Assembly: GCA_944381095.1 (NCBI GenBank)
Contig: CALWJW010000011.1
Coordinates: forward strand, 1 to 37,630
Source: an uncultured Clostridia bacterium
GTDB taxonomy: Bacteria > Bacillota > Clostridia > Oscillospirales > CAG-272
Reading direction: 5' to 3'
Length of the DNA: 37,630 nt
The position numbers and the translations under genes were made by a program. A model generated the notes under the pieces. That model was not told where the DNA came from, searched no databases, and saw nothing but the letters and a program-made list of their open reading frames with translations. This document shows, in pieces, positions 8,078 to 17,004 of the stretch; positions within the stretch are counted from its first letter, which is position 1, and each line of letters begins with the position of its first letter.

Positions 8078-8106
8078 ATTCTACACTATTTATTCGTATT
8101 TTGCAA
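8078..8106 (-). promoter_or_regulatory. Sigma-A promoter of efp
   Basis: On the minus strand TTGCAA (8106-8101), 17-base spacer, TAGAAT (8083-8078), ending about 45 bases before the efp start. Confidence 0.7.
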
Positions 8107-8166
8107 TAGCTTTTTTATATTTTCGGCCTTTATTTTTATTTTTTTTACATTTTTTCGTTTTTGCTA

Positions 8167-8195
8167 TTGAAAAAAAAAGCGACTTATTGTATAAT
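8167..8195 (+). promoter_or_regulatory. Sigma-A promoter of glyS
   Basis: TTGAAA (8167-8172), 17-base spacer, TATAAT (8190-8195). The leader to the ATG at 8243 is about 40 bases, too short for a T-box. Confidence 0.75.
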
Positions 8196-8242
8196 ATTTT
8201 TTGACATGCATTTCAAATAATACGAAAGGTAAGGTCTGAAAA

Positions 8243-9640
8243 ATGCATAACAGTGAAAAAACAATGGATAAAATAGTAGCACTCTGCAAAACCCGCGGAT
8301 TTATTTTCCCCGGATCGGAAATTTACGGAGGGCTGGCGAACAGCTGGGACTACGGTCCGCTCGGTGTAGAGTTCAAGAATAACGTAAAAAAAGCATGGTG
8401 GAAAAAGTTCGTATGGCAGTCAAAATACAATGTAGGTCTGGACAGCGCCATCATTATGAACCCGCAGACATGGGTCGCTTCCGGTCATGTCGGCGGATTT
8501 TCAGATCCGCTCATGGACTGCAAAAAATGCAAAATGCGTCACCGCGCCGATAAACTCATTGAGGATTACGCCTATAAAAACAATACTTCCGATAACCCCG
8601 CCGGCTGGACCTTTCAGCAGATGGCTGATTTCATTAAGGAAAAAGGCATAACCTGTCCTGGCTGCGGCAGTTCTGACTTTACGGAAATCAAAAAGTTCAA
8701 TCTGATGTTCAAAACTTTTGTCGGAGTCACAGAGGATTCTTCTTCGACTGTCTATCTTCGTCCCGAAACCGCCCAGGGTATATTTGTCAATTTCCCGAAT
8801 ATTGCGAGAACTACCCGTAAAAAGCTGCCTTTCGGCGTCGCACAGATAGGAAAAAGCTTCAGAAATGAGATAACTCCCGGCAATTTTGTTTTCAGAACAA
8901 GAGAATTTGAGCAGATGGAGCTTGAGTTTTTCTGCAAACCGGATACCGACCTTGAATGGTTTGCTTACTGGAAAAACTACTGCAAGCAATTCCTTTTATC
9001 ACTCGGCATGAAAGAGGAAAATCTGAAACTCAGAGACCACGATCCGGAAGAGCTCTCATTCTATTCAAAAGCCACGACCGACTTTGAATATCTTTTCCCA
9101 TTCGGCTGGGGTGAGCTTTGGGGAATCGCAGACAGGACCGACTACGATCTTTCCCAACACGCTAAACACAGCGGAAAAGATCTGACTTATTTTGATCCCG
9201 ATACAAACACACATTATATCCCCTACGTTATCGAGCCTTCTCTTGGGGCTGACCGTGTGGCACTCGCTTTCCTTATTGAAGCTTATGACGAGGAAGTTAT
9301 TGATGCCGAAAAGAACGACACCCGTGTTGTTCTCCATCTGCATCCCGCACTGGCTCCGTTCAAGGCGGCTGTTTTGCCTCTCTCCAAAAAGCTTTCGGAA
9401 GGCGCAGAAAAAATTTACTCTGAGCTTTCAGGATATTTCAGCGTGGACTACGACGAAAGCGGCTCGATAGGCAAGCGTTACCGCAGGCAGGACGAAATCG
9501 GCACTCCTTTCTGCATAACATATGACTTTGATTCGGAAAACGACGGCTGCGTTACTGTCCGTGACAGAGACTCCATGCAGCAGGTAAGACTTCCCGTTTC
9601 CGAACTCAGAAAATACATTGAAGATAGAATGGAATTCTGA
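8243..9640 (+). CDS. glyS: Glycine--tRNA ligase (single-chain, class II)
   Basis: Dimeric-type glycyl-tRNA synthetase of 465 residues that charges tRNA-Gly in the cytoplasm. The N terminus has the family sequence [24 protein letters not shown]. Class II motif 2 is seen in [28 protein letters not shown], and motif 3 in [10 protein letters not shown] zinc-knuckle-like CKKCKMRH and a second CPGC pair lie in the insertion. The C-terminal anticodon-binding domain ends near [14 protein letters not shown]. This is the archaeal/eukaryal-like form, not the alpha2-beta2 GlyQS pair. GAAAGG lies upstream of the start. A sigma-A promoter precedes it and a strong terminator follows. Confidence 0.97.
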   Translation: MHNSEKTMDKIVALCKTRGFIFPGSEIYGGLANSWDYGPLGVEFKNNVKKAWWKKFVWQSKYNVGLDSAIIMNPQTWVASGHVGGFSDPLMDCKKCKMRHRADKLIEDYAYKNNTSDNPAGWTFQQMADFIKEKGITCPGCGSSDFTEIKKFNLMFKTFVGVTEDSSSTVYLRPETAQGIFVNFPNIARTTRKKLPFGVAQIGKSFRNEITPGNFVFRTREFEQMELEFFCKPDTDLEWFAYWKNYCKQFLLSLGMKEENLKLRDHDPEELSFYSKATTDFEYLFPFGWGELWGIADRTDYDLSQHAKHSGKDLTYFDPDTNTHYIPYVIEPSLGADRVALAFLIEAYDEEVIDAEKNDTRVVLHLHPALAPFKAAVLPLSKKLSEGAEKIYSELSGYFSVDYDESGSIGKRYRRQDEIGTPFCITYDFDSENDGCVTVRDRDSMQQVRLPVSELRKYIEDRMEF

Positions 9641-9740
9641 GTAACTTGTCAGGCGGATTTTGGTCTTATGTATTCAGTAAACCGCTGATATGTCCGTCTG
9701 GAAACACCTGACGTAGAGCTTAAACATTTTTAAACATATC

Positions 9741-9777
9741 AAAAACCGGTGAGACGCTTAACGCTTCACCGGTTTTT
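9741..9777. terminator. Bidirectional terminator between glyS and the DUF4129-like gene
   Basis: AAAAACCGGTGA pairs with TCACCGGTTTTT around a short inner segment. The A and T runs on the two sides serve both convergent genes. Confidence 0.88.
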
Positions 9778-9789
9778 ATTTTTACGTAA

Positions 9790-10461
9790 TCACTTCTTTT
9801 TGGCATTGACTATTTCCCTGATATTATCGACCTGTTCGTCGGTAATATAGACCGAACCTCCGGAGTATCTTGCTCCGTAATACAGATCAAATATCTCGTT
9901 TTCCTGCTGCTCCTCTTCCAGTTTAAGGTCAGTTCTCACTTCGTTCGGCGTATAGATAGCTCTGTACTTATACCCCTTTTTCACAAGTTTCAGAATATAT
10001 TCAAGGTACAGAAAGCGTATTTTTTCAGCGTTTTCAGTCAAATCTTTCCATTTTGACTTGCTTTTTATCATGTGACGTTTACGGCGTTTCTCCTCGTCTT
10101 CCTCGCCGAAAATAAAGGTCTTTTCATCTTTTCCGCGTTTATATCTGTCGAAATTTATACCAAATACGGAAAATATTTTTTTGGAAATACTGGCAAGTCT
10201 TGACGCAGCCTTCCTTGCAAGAAACAGAAGTTTGTCAAAAACAAGCCTGCGCATCGCTTTCGGTATCAGCTTTTTCAGGGAAATTACCGTTATCACAGCC
10301 AGCACAACGCTGATTATATAAGAAAACTGCTGGATATATCTTACATACTCGTACTGATTGGCATAGTAAGTCAGCCATGCGGATATCTCAAACATTGCCA
10401 GCGTTGCGGACAGCTTTGCGAAAAATCCGGCCACTTCCCTTTTATCTACGACGTATCTCAA
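9790..10461 (-). CDS. DUF4129-like membrane protein of a MoxR-DUF58 operon
   Basis: A 223-residue protein with two hydrophobic segments near residues 12-30 and 45-65, a basic and charged linker, and a C-terminal cytoplasmic domain. In that domain, FLYLEYILKLVKKGYKYRAIYTPNEVRTDL and the closing YYGARYSGGSVYITDEQVDNI resemble DUF4129, which is usually fused to or beside transglutaminase-like proteins in these operons. No transglutaminase domain is present here. The start overlaps the end of the DUF58 gene by four bases, which indicates cotranslation. It is the last gene of the set and is closed by the bidirectional terminator. The molecular function is unknown. Confidence 0.7.
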   Translation of the reverse strand: MRYVVDKREVAGFFAKLSATLAMFEISAWLTYYANQYEYVRYIQQFSYIISVVLAVITVISLKKLIPKAMRRLVFDKLLFLARKAASRLASISKKIFSVFGINFDRYKRGKDEKTFIFGEEDEEKRRKRHMIKSKSKWKDLTENAEKIRFLYLEYILKLVKKGYKYRAIYTPNEVRTDLKLEEEQQENEIFDLYYGARYSGGSVYITDEQVDNIREIVNAKKK

Positions 10462-11603
10462 TCCCTTATTTCTCCTAACATTATTACAGTTACATTGTTG
10501 CCGAACTTATGAAACTTGTCGACTACCGTATCAAGACTCTCATTCATGTATGATGTCAGTAAAAATATTTCCGAATCGCACAGCCCGCCGAGTATATCAT
10601 TCTGCAAAAGCGCCGCAAATGATATTCCCTCGCTGAGACTTACCAGCGACATCTGACAAAGTATCTCTTCGTAGTTGAGCACTCCCTGAGTTACCGGGAA
10701 CTTTATAGACTTTTCGCCCGACATCATGGAACAGTTCGCGGCAAACCCCGCCCTGTATCCGAATGTGAAAGCTTCCCTCAGCAGCGCCGCCGAATAGGAT
10801 AACCCTTTTTCCATATATTTTTCGTACATCTTGTCGGAAAGAGAATTGTTGGTAGGCGGCTGAAAGTTCAGGTAGACCATAAAATTCCTGTTTGAGCAGA
10901 AATCACGGTTGTTCACCCTTATTCCGTCGTAACTCAGCCTTCCGCTTCTCGCTGTCGACTTGAAGTTGATGCTGTTGAAAGGATCTCCGAATCTGTACTC
11001 CCTTATACCGCTGACCGAAAAAGGGTCTTTTATCAGCCACTGCTTTGAAAACGAGTCTCCCTGCATTGAACTTGACGGCACCGGAAGGTCGTCTATTCCT
11101 ATCAGTTTCGGGTATATATATACCGAAGCCGGTGCGGACAGCCTCTTCTGACGGTTTCTTCCGTACCAGAACGTCACGTTGTCAAGCTGATAAAAACCCC
11201 GCTTTTTAAGCTTAATGGTATGTTTTCTTCTGATCTGCATATACGGCAGAATTATATAGAATCTGCTTTTTGCATACTGCATTGTCTTATCCCTTGACGT
11301 CACGTAGTTGTCATATTGAAGCTCATTGAATATGTAATATTCGATATCTATGAAAAAGAACGGCAGAAAACTTCTGTTGGCAATCGTCTCTATCAGGTAT
11401 ATCTCATCGCCTTCGTACGATCCTTTTTCCGAAAATTCACGCCTGTACGTTATCCTTGTTATCAGCTTGGCGCGAAGTATCAGATACACCACCGTAAGTA
11501 CAGCTATCAGAACTGCTATGACGATAGCTATTACAAGCCCGCCCGGCATTCCGCTTTCTTTTCCGCCCGATGCAAGATATCTGTCAAACCTTATATAATC
11601 CAT
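10458..11603 (-). CDS. DUF58 (von Willebrand A-like) membrane protein
   Basis: A 381-residue protein with a hydrophobic segment at about 22-43, a beta-rich middle part, and the DUF58 signature GIREYRFGDPFNSINFKSTA near residues 199-218. The C-terminal part fits the vWA-like fold common to DUF58. Proteins of this family are encoded next to MoxR ATPases across bacteria and are thought to act with them in envelope assembly or protein maturation. The MoxR gene lies 41 bases upstream and the DUF4129-like gene overlaps the end. The nearest ribosome site is AAAGG about 13 bases before the ATG, a rather long spacing. Confidence 0.88.
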   Translation of the reverse strand: MDYIRFDRYLASGGKESGMPGGLVIAIVIAVLIAVLTVVYLILRAKLITRITYRREFSEKGSYEGDEIYLIETIANRSFLPFFFIDIEYYIFNELQYDNYVTSRDKTMQYAKSRFYIILPYMQIRRKHTIKLKKRGFYQLDNVTFWYGRNRQKRLSAPASVYIYPKLIGIDDLPVPSSSMQGDSFSKQWLIKDPFSVSGIREYRFGDPFNSINFKSTARSGRLSYDGIRVNNRDFCSNRNFMVYLNFQPPTNNSLSDKMYEKYMEKGLSYSAALLREAFTFGYRAGFAANCSMMSGEKSIKFPVTQGVLNYEEILCQMSLVSLSEGISFAALLQNDILGGLCDSEIFLLTSYMNESLDTVVDKFHKFGNNVTVIMLGEIRD

Positions 11604-11644
11604 TCTGAACTATATACCTTTCTTCAATCGGTGTATTTCTGACT

Positions 11645-12610
11645 TTATTTTCTTGACCAGCCAAGCGAAGTTTCCGTCGGCACAGCCACCGTTTCCAGTA
11701 TTTCGCTTATAACGTCCTGTGCCGCATTCACTTTGATCCTTGCGGAACTTGTCAGCATGATACGGTGAGTAAGAACGGGAAGCGCCGCTTTTTTGACGTC
11801 ATCCGGTATCACATAGTCACGGTTTTCTATCGCTGCATATCCCTTTGCGACTTTCATAAGCGACTGGGCTCCGCGGGGGCTTACTCCGAGAATCACCGTC
11901 TCGAAATTTCTTGTTGCTTCAACGAGGGATACTATGTAGCTCATTATGTCTTTATGCACGAACACTTTCGGAAGCTGTTCCTGCGCATACCTTACCTCTT
12001 CGGCTTTGACAACCGGTTGAAGTTTGTCAAGCGGGCTTTCAAGGCTGAAACGTTCGAGTATGCTCACACCCTCCTCATGAGTCGGATATTTCATGCTCAT
12101 CTTTATAAGGAATCTGTCAAGCTGAGCCTCCGGAAGCGGGAAAACACCCATATTTTCTATCGGGTTCTGCGTCGCGACTACCATGAAAGGATCGGCAAGC
12201 TTATACGTCTTTCCGTCGATGGTTGTCTGCTTTTCTTCCATGCATTCAAGAAGTCCGGACTGTGTTTTCGGGGTCGCTCTGTTGATCTCGTCCGCTATCA
12301 GTATGTTTGAGAAAACCGGTCCCGGAACAAATTCAAACTCGGATGTTTTCATATTGAAATAGTTTATACCGGTGATATCGGAGGGAAGCAGGTCCGGAGT
12401 AAACTGTATTCTTTTGCTTGTGCAGTCTATTGATGCCGCAAGCGATTTTACCAGCATCGTCTTTCCTGTTCCGGGAACGTCTTCCACAAGCACGTGTCCC
12501 CTGCAAAAAAGCGATATCAGCATCAGATCGATTACGTCGCTCTTACCGACTATTACCTTCTGGATATTGCCCTTGATCTTCTCATAAACCGGATAGATAC
12601 TGTTTGCCAT
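11645..12610 (-). CDS. MoxR-family AAA+ ATPase
   Basis: AAA+ ATPase of the MoxR/RavA clade, 321 residues from the chosen ATG. Walker A is VPGTGKT at about 45-51. Walker B is ILIADEIN at 103-110, followed by RATPKTQSGLLECMEE. Sensor 1 is in VVATQNPIE, the arginine-finger region follows, and the lid ends near SPRGAQSLMKVAKGYA. Members act as chaperone-like ATPases on vWA-domain partners, here most likely the adjacent DUF58 protein. An in-frame TTG at 12622 would add four residues but sits one base from the AGAAAGG site, too close. The ATG at 12610 is 13 bases away, so the choice is not certain. Confidence 0.93.
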   Translation of the reverse strand: MANSIYPVYEKIKGNIQKVIVGKSDVIDLMLISLFCRGHVLVEDVPGTGKTMLVKSLAASIDCTSKRIQFTPDLLPSDITGINYFNMKTSEFEFVPGPVFSNILIADEINRATPKTQSGLLECMEEKQTTIDGKTYKLADPFMVVATQNPIENMGVFPLPEAQLDRFLIKMSMKYPTHEEGVSILERFSLESPLDKLQPVVKAEEVRYAQEQLPKVFVHKDIMSYIVSLVEATRNFETVILGVSPRGAQSLMKVAKGYAAIENRDYVIPDDVKKAALPVLTHRIMLTSSARIKVNAAQDVISEILETVAVPTETSLGWSRK

Positions 12611-12718
12611 TTTTCTTACCAAGCCTTTCTTACTTTTATTGACTTTCTGAATATTTTTTCTGCTGCTGCCGAACTTTCCGCCATACTGCCGGAAATATAT
12701 TTTCTTTACTGCGGCACA

Positions 12719-14923
12719 TTAAATCCTGCCGTATCTTGTATAACGTCCCTTTCCGAGTGTTTCTTCGACACCGCTTATTTTCACGGTTGCCGTAGCTCCC
12801 TCAGGCACTTCAAACTCATATCTGACTGTTCCGTCAGATTCCACCGTCCAACCGGAAGTTACGGTACCATTTCTCGTGTCAAGTCTGCACCTGACAAATC
12901 CGAGCTTTGCGTCCGGTATCGGACTTATGTAAAAATGCTTGTATGCCGGCGATTTTTCGTCCGATCTGATACCCGCAACCGTCCTGTACATCCACTGCGC
13001 TACCGAACCGTAAGCATAGTGATTGAATGAGTTCATATCTGATGACCACATATCACCCTGCTCATTTACACCGTCCCAGTGCTCCCATATCGTCGTAGCG
13101 CCGCGGTTTACCGAATACAGCCATGACGGGAATTTTTCCTGAAGCAGAAGAGTGTAGGCTTTGTCGGCATGACCGGTTTCTGTCAGGGCATCAAGCAGAT
13201 ACGGTGTACCGACAAAACCGGTGCACAGTGTGTCTCCTGCCTCTTCAATCAGCTGTACAAGTCTTTCTGCAAAACGTTCTTTCTCATCCACAAGCCCGAA
13301 ATGTATTGCAAGCACGTAAGCCGTCTGTGTATCACTGCTGAGTCTGTAACCCTCTCTTACGTATTCCTTTACGAACGCTTCTTTTATATCCCCGGCGAGC
13401 TTTCTGTAACCTGCCATATCGTACCCGAGGAGCTCACCCGTTTTTACGAGAATCCCGCATGACAGAAAATAATAAGCTGTGGCTATAAGGTCTTCGCCGG
13501 TCGATCCTTTATATGAGCCCGCCGGAGCGTCAAGTCCCAGCCAGTCTCCGAAATGAGGACTGTTCTTCCACAGATTGCCCTCGGATTTTCCGGTTATGTA
13601 GTCGACCCATTTCTTCATAGTCGGGTACATTTCAGTCAGGATATTTCTGTTTCCGAACGCAAGGTAGACTTCATACGGACAGACGGTAGCCGCGTCTCCC
13701 CATGCCGCCGAACCGAATTCGCTTCTGTCGTTTGTTCTGAACACATCGGGGACCACCCGCGGTATCTGACCGTTTTCTTTCTGTGCAAGTGCCAGATCAT
13801 GAAGCCATTTGACAAAAAACTTTTCCGTGTCGTAATTAAGGCAGGCTGTCCGGCAGAACACCTCCGCGTCTCCTGTCCAGCCGAGTCTCTCGTCACGCTG
13901 AGGACAGTCTGTCGGCACGTCAAGAAAATTGCTTCTCTGCCCCCATATGACATTCTCAAACAGTTTGTTCACTTTCGGGTTTCCGCATTCGAACCAACCT
14001 GTTCTTTTCATATCGGAATGAACGACTATTGCCGTGAAATTTTCCTTTTCCGCCTTTTCGGGCCATCCTGACAGACGTATGTATCTGAACCCGTAGAAGG
14101 TGTACAGCGGTTTATAAGTTTGCCTTCCCTCTTTCATTATATACTCGGCTCTTGCTTCGGCACTGCGGTAATTTTCCGTGTAAAAATTTCCGTGCTTATC
14201 CAGAACTTCGGCGTGTTCGATCGTAACCTTGGTTCCGGCGTGACCCGTAACCGTGAATTCAACATATCCGGTCATATTCTGACCGAAATCTATCACCGTT
14301 TCGCCTTTCGGTGTTGTGATAATTTCTTTCGGATATATCCGTTCGGTCTCCCTTATGTACTCGCCTTCTGCCGGAACAAGCTTTTCTTTGCCGTATTCCG
14401 TCACAACCGCTTTTTCGCCGTACTCCGGGATTATTCTCGCATCTGTTCTTTCTCCGTCGTATATTCCGGAAAAAAGCACCCCTGACTTTGCCGCTTCCCA
14501 TCCCGTATCTGTCTTTATCACTGTTTCGGTGCCGTCAGTGTATTGAACCGCAATTGCCGCCGCAAGCGAAGGAAAATCAGCATACGCACCTTTGTACACC
14601 CCGACGCTGCCTATTCTTGAAGCGTACCATCCGTGTCCGAGTCCGATTTCCACTGTGTTTTCACCTGATATGTAATCCGTCACGTCATACGTGAAATATT
14701 GCAGTCTTTTTTCGTATTCTGTCCATCCGGGAGTAAGCACCGCGTCTCCGACACGCTTTCCGTTAATCTTCGCCACGTAAATACCGAGAGCGGTTACCTG
14801 AAAAACGGCTTTCCTGACTTCTTTGTTTTTGTCTGTACTGAATACTTTTCTGAAAACCGGACAGTTTTTACCGGTATTTTCGCCGAGACTTATAAAATCT
14901 GCTTCTTTTATGTATTCTCTCAT
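12719..14923 (-). CDS. Alpha-L-rhamnosidase (GH78)
   Basis: GH78 enzyme of 734 residues that releases terminal alpha-L-rhamnose from plant glycosides or pectin fragments. The N-terminal beta domain shows INGKRVGDAVLTPGWTEY and the LGHGWY segment. The (alpha/alpha)6 catalytic part has VPTDCPQRDERLGWTGDAE at about 336-354, whose Asp/Glu residues include the general acid, and the second catalytic glutamate is in ATTIWEHWDG near 614. No signal peptide is visible, so it should act in the cytoplasm on imported oligosaccharides. The ATG at 14923 is chosen because an AAAGGA site lies seven bases upstream and within the longer reading frame that begins at 14941. It is probably a single-gene unit; no rhamnose permease or isomerase is in the window. 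Confidence 0.92.
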   Translation of the reverse strand: MREYIKEADFISLGENTGKNCPVFRKVFSTDKNKEVRKAVFQVTALGIYVAKINGKRVGDAVLTPGWTEYEKRLQYFTYDVTDYISGENTVEIGLGHGWYASRIGSVGVYKGAYADFPSLAAAIAVQYTDGTETVIKTDTGWEAAKSGVLFSGIYDGERTDARIIPEYGEKAVVTEYGKEKLVPAEGEYIRETERIYPKEIITTPKGETVIDFGQNMTGYVEFTVTGHAGTKVTIEHAEVLDKHGNFYTENYRSAEARAEYIMKEGRQTYKPLYTFYGFRYIRLSGWPEKAEKENFTAIVVHSDMKRTGWFECGNPKVNKLFENVIWGQRSNFLDVPTDCPQRDERLGWTGDAEVFCRTACLNYDTEKFFVKWLHDLALAQKENGQIPRVVPDVFRTNDRSEFGSAAWGDAATVCPYEVYLAFGNRNILTEMYPTMKKWVDYITGKSEGNLWKNSPHFGDWLGLDAPAGSYKGSTGEDLIATAYYFLSCGILVKTGELLGYDMAGYRKLAGDIKEAFVKEYVREGYRLSSDTQTAYVLAIHFGLVDEKERFAERLVQLIEEAGDTLCTGFVGTPYLLDALTETGHADKAYTLLLQEKFPSWLYSVNRGATTIWEHWDGVNEQGDMWSSDMNSFNHYAYGSVAQWMYRTVAGIRSDEKSPAYKHFYISPIPDAKLGFVRCRLDTRNGTVTSGWTVESDGTVRYEFEVPEGATATVKISGVEETLGKGRYTRYGRI

Positions 14924-15092
14924 AGCTGATTCCTTTCGCATTTAATCTCATGTTGTTCAGATGACCGTTAAGTCATTATTCCGGTGGGCAAAACCGGTCC
15001 GACAGCTTTCCGAATTCATCTTTTCAAAACCATTATGCCTCAGCCGGCTGTTTTCAGTAGAACTGAGACGGCATTTACCGGAATTTCAGGCA

Positions 15093-15132
15093 GGATAAGA
15101 CGGCACTGAACCGAAACACCGGTGCCTTATCC
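15093..15132 (-). terminator. Hairpin just after the HD-domain gene
   Basis: GGATAAG pairs with CTTATCC, extended by GCAC/GTGC after a three-base bulge, three bases past the stop of the HD gene. There is no T run on either side, so its role in termination is doubtful. Confidence 0.35.
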
Positions 15133-15134
15133 GC

Positions 15135-15740
15135 TCAGGACATGGACGGCGGCTGTTTTTCCATGAAGAAAGTAGCTTCCGTATCGGCAATTGAAAGTGC
15201 CACGGCAAGCGGGAACATTCCGAACGCTTTACCAACGTTTCTTTCATCCTCGCTCCCCGAAAAGCCCATATGATACCTTATGGCAAATGCCTCTTCACGC
15301 GTAAGCTTCATATAACCCGAAATCATATAAACGGATTTCTCACCGTGTCCGTAAGGAAGTGTATCGTCAATTTCGTACATCGGGACCTTCTGCCAAATCC
15401 CCGCCGAGTCCTTTACGTTGCGGAAACCGGTCTTGTAAATGTTGACCTTGCAAAGATCATGAAGCAAGGCGGCAATGGCTATACTCTCATCAGAATAAGA
15501 AAGCCCGTAAACATCCTTTACCCTGTTTCTGTCCAGATAATCTCTAAGACAATGGTAAACGTTAAGACTGTGTATCAGCAGTCCGCCTTCCGTTGAGAGA
15601 TGGTATTTCGTACTGGCAGGTGCCGTAAAAAAATCGCTGTTTTCCGAAGACAGAAATTCGAGCAGTTGAGCTGCGCCTTCACGTCTTATCTCGGATGTGT
15701 ATATTCTTCTGAACTCTTCCTGATAATCTTTGAGTTCCAT
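15135..15740 (-). CDS. HD-domain phosphohydrolase-like protein
   Basis: A 201-residue cytoplasmic protein with an HD metal-binding domain. Candidate ligands are His57 in LLIHSLNVY, His94-Asp95 in ALLHDLCK, His132 in YGHGEKSV, His157 in RYHMG and Asp186 in SIADTEA. This is the order seen in HD hydrolases of the YhaM and YqeK type. The substrate is unknown. A CAGGAGG site lies a few bases before the ATG. It stands alone on the minus strand, divergent from the shikimate-kinase-like gene. Intact metal ligands suggest it is catalytically competent. Confidence 0.82.
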   Translation of the reverse strand: MELKDYQEEFRRIYTSEIRREGAAQLLEFLSSENSDFFTAPASTKYHLSTEGGLLIHSLNVYHCLRDYLDRNRVKDVYGLSYSDESIAIAALLHDLCKVNIYKTGFRNVKDSAGIWQKVPMYEIDDTLPYGHGEKSVYMISGYMKLTREEAFAIRYHMGFSGSEDERNVGKAFGMFPLAVALSIADTEATFFMEKQPPSMS

Positions 15741-15830
15741 ACTTCTTCCTCCTGACTGTCAGCATTTCCGTTTTGTTGTGACTTTCGTGACTGCAAAACA
15801 AATTCTTTACAAAAATTAAAACTTTGACTG

Positions 15831-15859
15831 TTGAAAAACGTCTTTCACGGCAGTAAAAT
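15831..15859 (+). promoter_or_regulatory. Putative sigma-A promoter of the shikimate-kinase-like gene
   Basis: TTGAAA (15831-15836), 17-base spacer, TAAAAT (15854-15859), about 70 bases before the ATG at 15936. Confidence 0.55.
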
Positions 15860-15935
15860 TATCGGAGTACATTGCGGTGACCGTCGGTATAACATCTGCG
15901 GCTACTGAAAAATCAGATAATTTCCGGAGGCAGAA

Positions 15936-16448
15936 ATGAAAAATATAGTCCTAATCGGTATGCCGGGTGTCGGCAAAAGTACAATAGGGGTCATTCTGGC
16001 AAAGCTGCTGGGCTATTCTTTTATCGACACCGATCTTGTCATCCAGCATGAATGCGGTATGCTCCTGAAAGACATTATAGCGGACAAGGGAGTCGACGGC
16101 TTTATAGAAACCGAAAACTCGGTATGCTCCGGGATCCGGGCGGACAAGAGCGTCATTGCGACAGGCGGCAGCGTTATCTACGGAAGCGATGCAATGCGCC
16201 ACCTGAAAAATATCGCCTCAGTCGTGTATCTTGAACAGGATTTCAAGGTTATCTCAGAACGGCTCAAAGACATAAAAAACCGCGGCGTCGTGCTGAGAGA
16301 AGGTCAGACGCTTTCCGATCTTTACAAGGAGCGCTCTCCCCTGTACCTTTCTTATGCGGACGTTGTGTGCAGACTTTCCGACGACGGCATTGAAGCCAAT
16401 ACCGCCACCGTTATCGAATGCCTTAAAAGCAAGGGAATCATTGCCTGA
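15936..16448 (+). CDS. Shikimate-kinase-like P-loop kinase
   Basis: A 170-residue P-loop kinase of the shikimate kinase fold. Walker A is GMPGVGKST at 8-16, the acidic pair is Asp31/Asp33, the ATGGSV loop is at 75-80, and the lid contains RGVVLREG and ERSPLY. In true AroK an arginine follows the phenylalanine of FRxxE and binds shikimate. Here the stretch reads FIETE, with Ile57 in that place, and the lid RP is RG. It may therefore act on another small alcohol, or the pocket may differ. Similar annotated 'shikimate kinases' occur in clostridia, as I recall. The CCGGAGG site is well placed. It is not linked to the aroF-tyrA pair 20 kb away. A strong terminator follows. Confidence 0.75.
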   Translation: MKNIVLIGMPGVGKSTIGVILAKLLGYSFIDTDLVIQHECGMLLKDIIADKGVDGFIETENSVCSGIRADKSVIATGGSVIYGSDAMRHLKNIASVVYLEQDFKVISERLKDIKNRGVVLREGQTLSDLYKERSPLYLSYADVVCRLSDDGIEANTATVIECLKSKGIIA

Positions 16449-16520
16449 CCTGTACTGTTAACGCTTTCGGCACACCTTTACCGAACCCAATCCTTTCGTT
16501 ACCTTTTTATTATCAGACGC

Positions 16521-16560
16521 AAAAACCGGCTGTTACGCACCGCGTAACAGCCTTTTTTTA
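16521..16560. terminator. Strong bidirectional terminator
   Basis: A perfect 11-base stem, GGCTGTTACGC/GCGTAACAGCC, with a 3-base loop and a run of seven Ts on the right and A5CC on the left. It ends the kinase gene. The stop codon of the convergent membrane protein gene lies inside the T run. Confidence 0.93.
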
Positions 16561-16905
16561 ATAGAGTTTGGTATGCTCCTCATCAGAGCCGTCTATTTCC
16601 TCTGTCCTGTCCGGAGGCAGGATATCTTCACCGTCTGACTTGCCGCCGAGCATAAGGACAACTGCTATGACTATACCCGCAACGACAACTGCCGCCGCGA
16701 CAATACCGCATATTATCATAGCTTTGCGGGAAAAATCAGGCTTTTTCTGACCTTTGCTTTTCTTTGATGCCTTTTTCGCGGCATTATTTGAATCTCCGGT
16801 TCCGGTTTCTGCATTCACTTCAACGTCATCTGACGCTTCGGTATCAGCGTTATTATTTCCCGCAAAAGAAGACTCTTCGGATTCAAAATTTTTATTCTCT
16901 TCCAT
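16558..16905 (-). CDS. Small single-pass membrane protein with acidic N-terminal region
   Basis: A 115-residue protein of unknown function. It has an N-terminal acidic, Asn/Ser/Glu-rich low-complexity region (about 1-48), a lysine-rich stretch (KKASKKSKGQKK) just before a hydrophobic helix of about 23 residues (IICGIVAAAVVVAGIVIAVV), and a short acidic tail. The positive residues before the helix suggest the N-terminal part is cytoplasmic. The ATG at 16905 has an AGGGG site five bases upstream; an in-frame start at 16932 lacks one. A sigma-A-like promoter lies upstream. No family recognised. Confidence 0.65.
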   Translation of the reverse strand: MEENKNFESEESSFAGNNNADTEASDDVEVNAETGTGDSNNAAKKASKKSKGQKKPDFSRKAMIICGIVAAAVVVAGIVIAVVLMLGGKSDGEDILPPDRTEEIDGSDEEHTKLY

Positions 16906-16946
16906 TACTACCCCTGAACTCAGTGCAAACATCTTATTTTTTAGTT

Positions 16947-16975
16947 ATAATAACATATTTAAGTTGTTTTGTCTA
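16947..16975 (-). promoter_or_regulatory. Putative promoter of the small membrane protein gene
   Basis: On the minus strand TAGACA (16975-16970), 17-base spacer, TATTAT (16952-16947). Confidence 0.5.
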
Positions 16976-17004
16976 TCGTTTTTGGGGTGTTTTTTACATT
17001 TAAT

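Noticed and set aside
8034-8242. T-box leader for glyS
   Set aside because: The glyS promoter leaves a leader of only about 40 bases, and no T-box core sequence or antiterminator is seen.
13980-14000. TTCGAACC word resembling a tRNA T-loop
   Set aside because: It lies inside the rhamnosidase coding sequence and no cloverleaf arms can be drawn around it.
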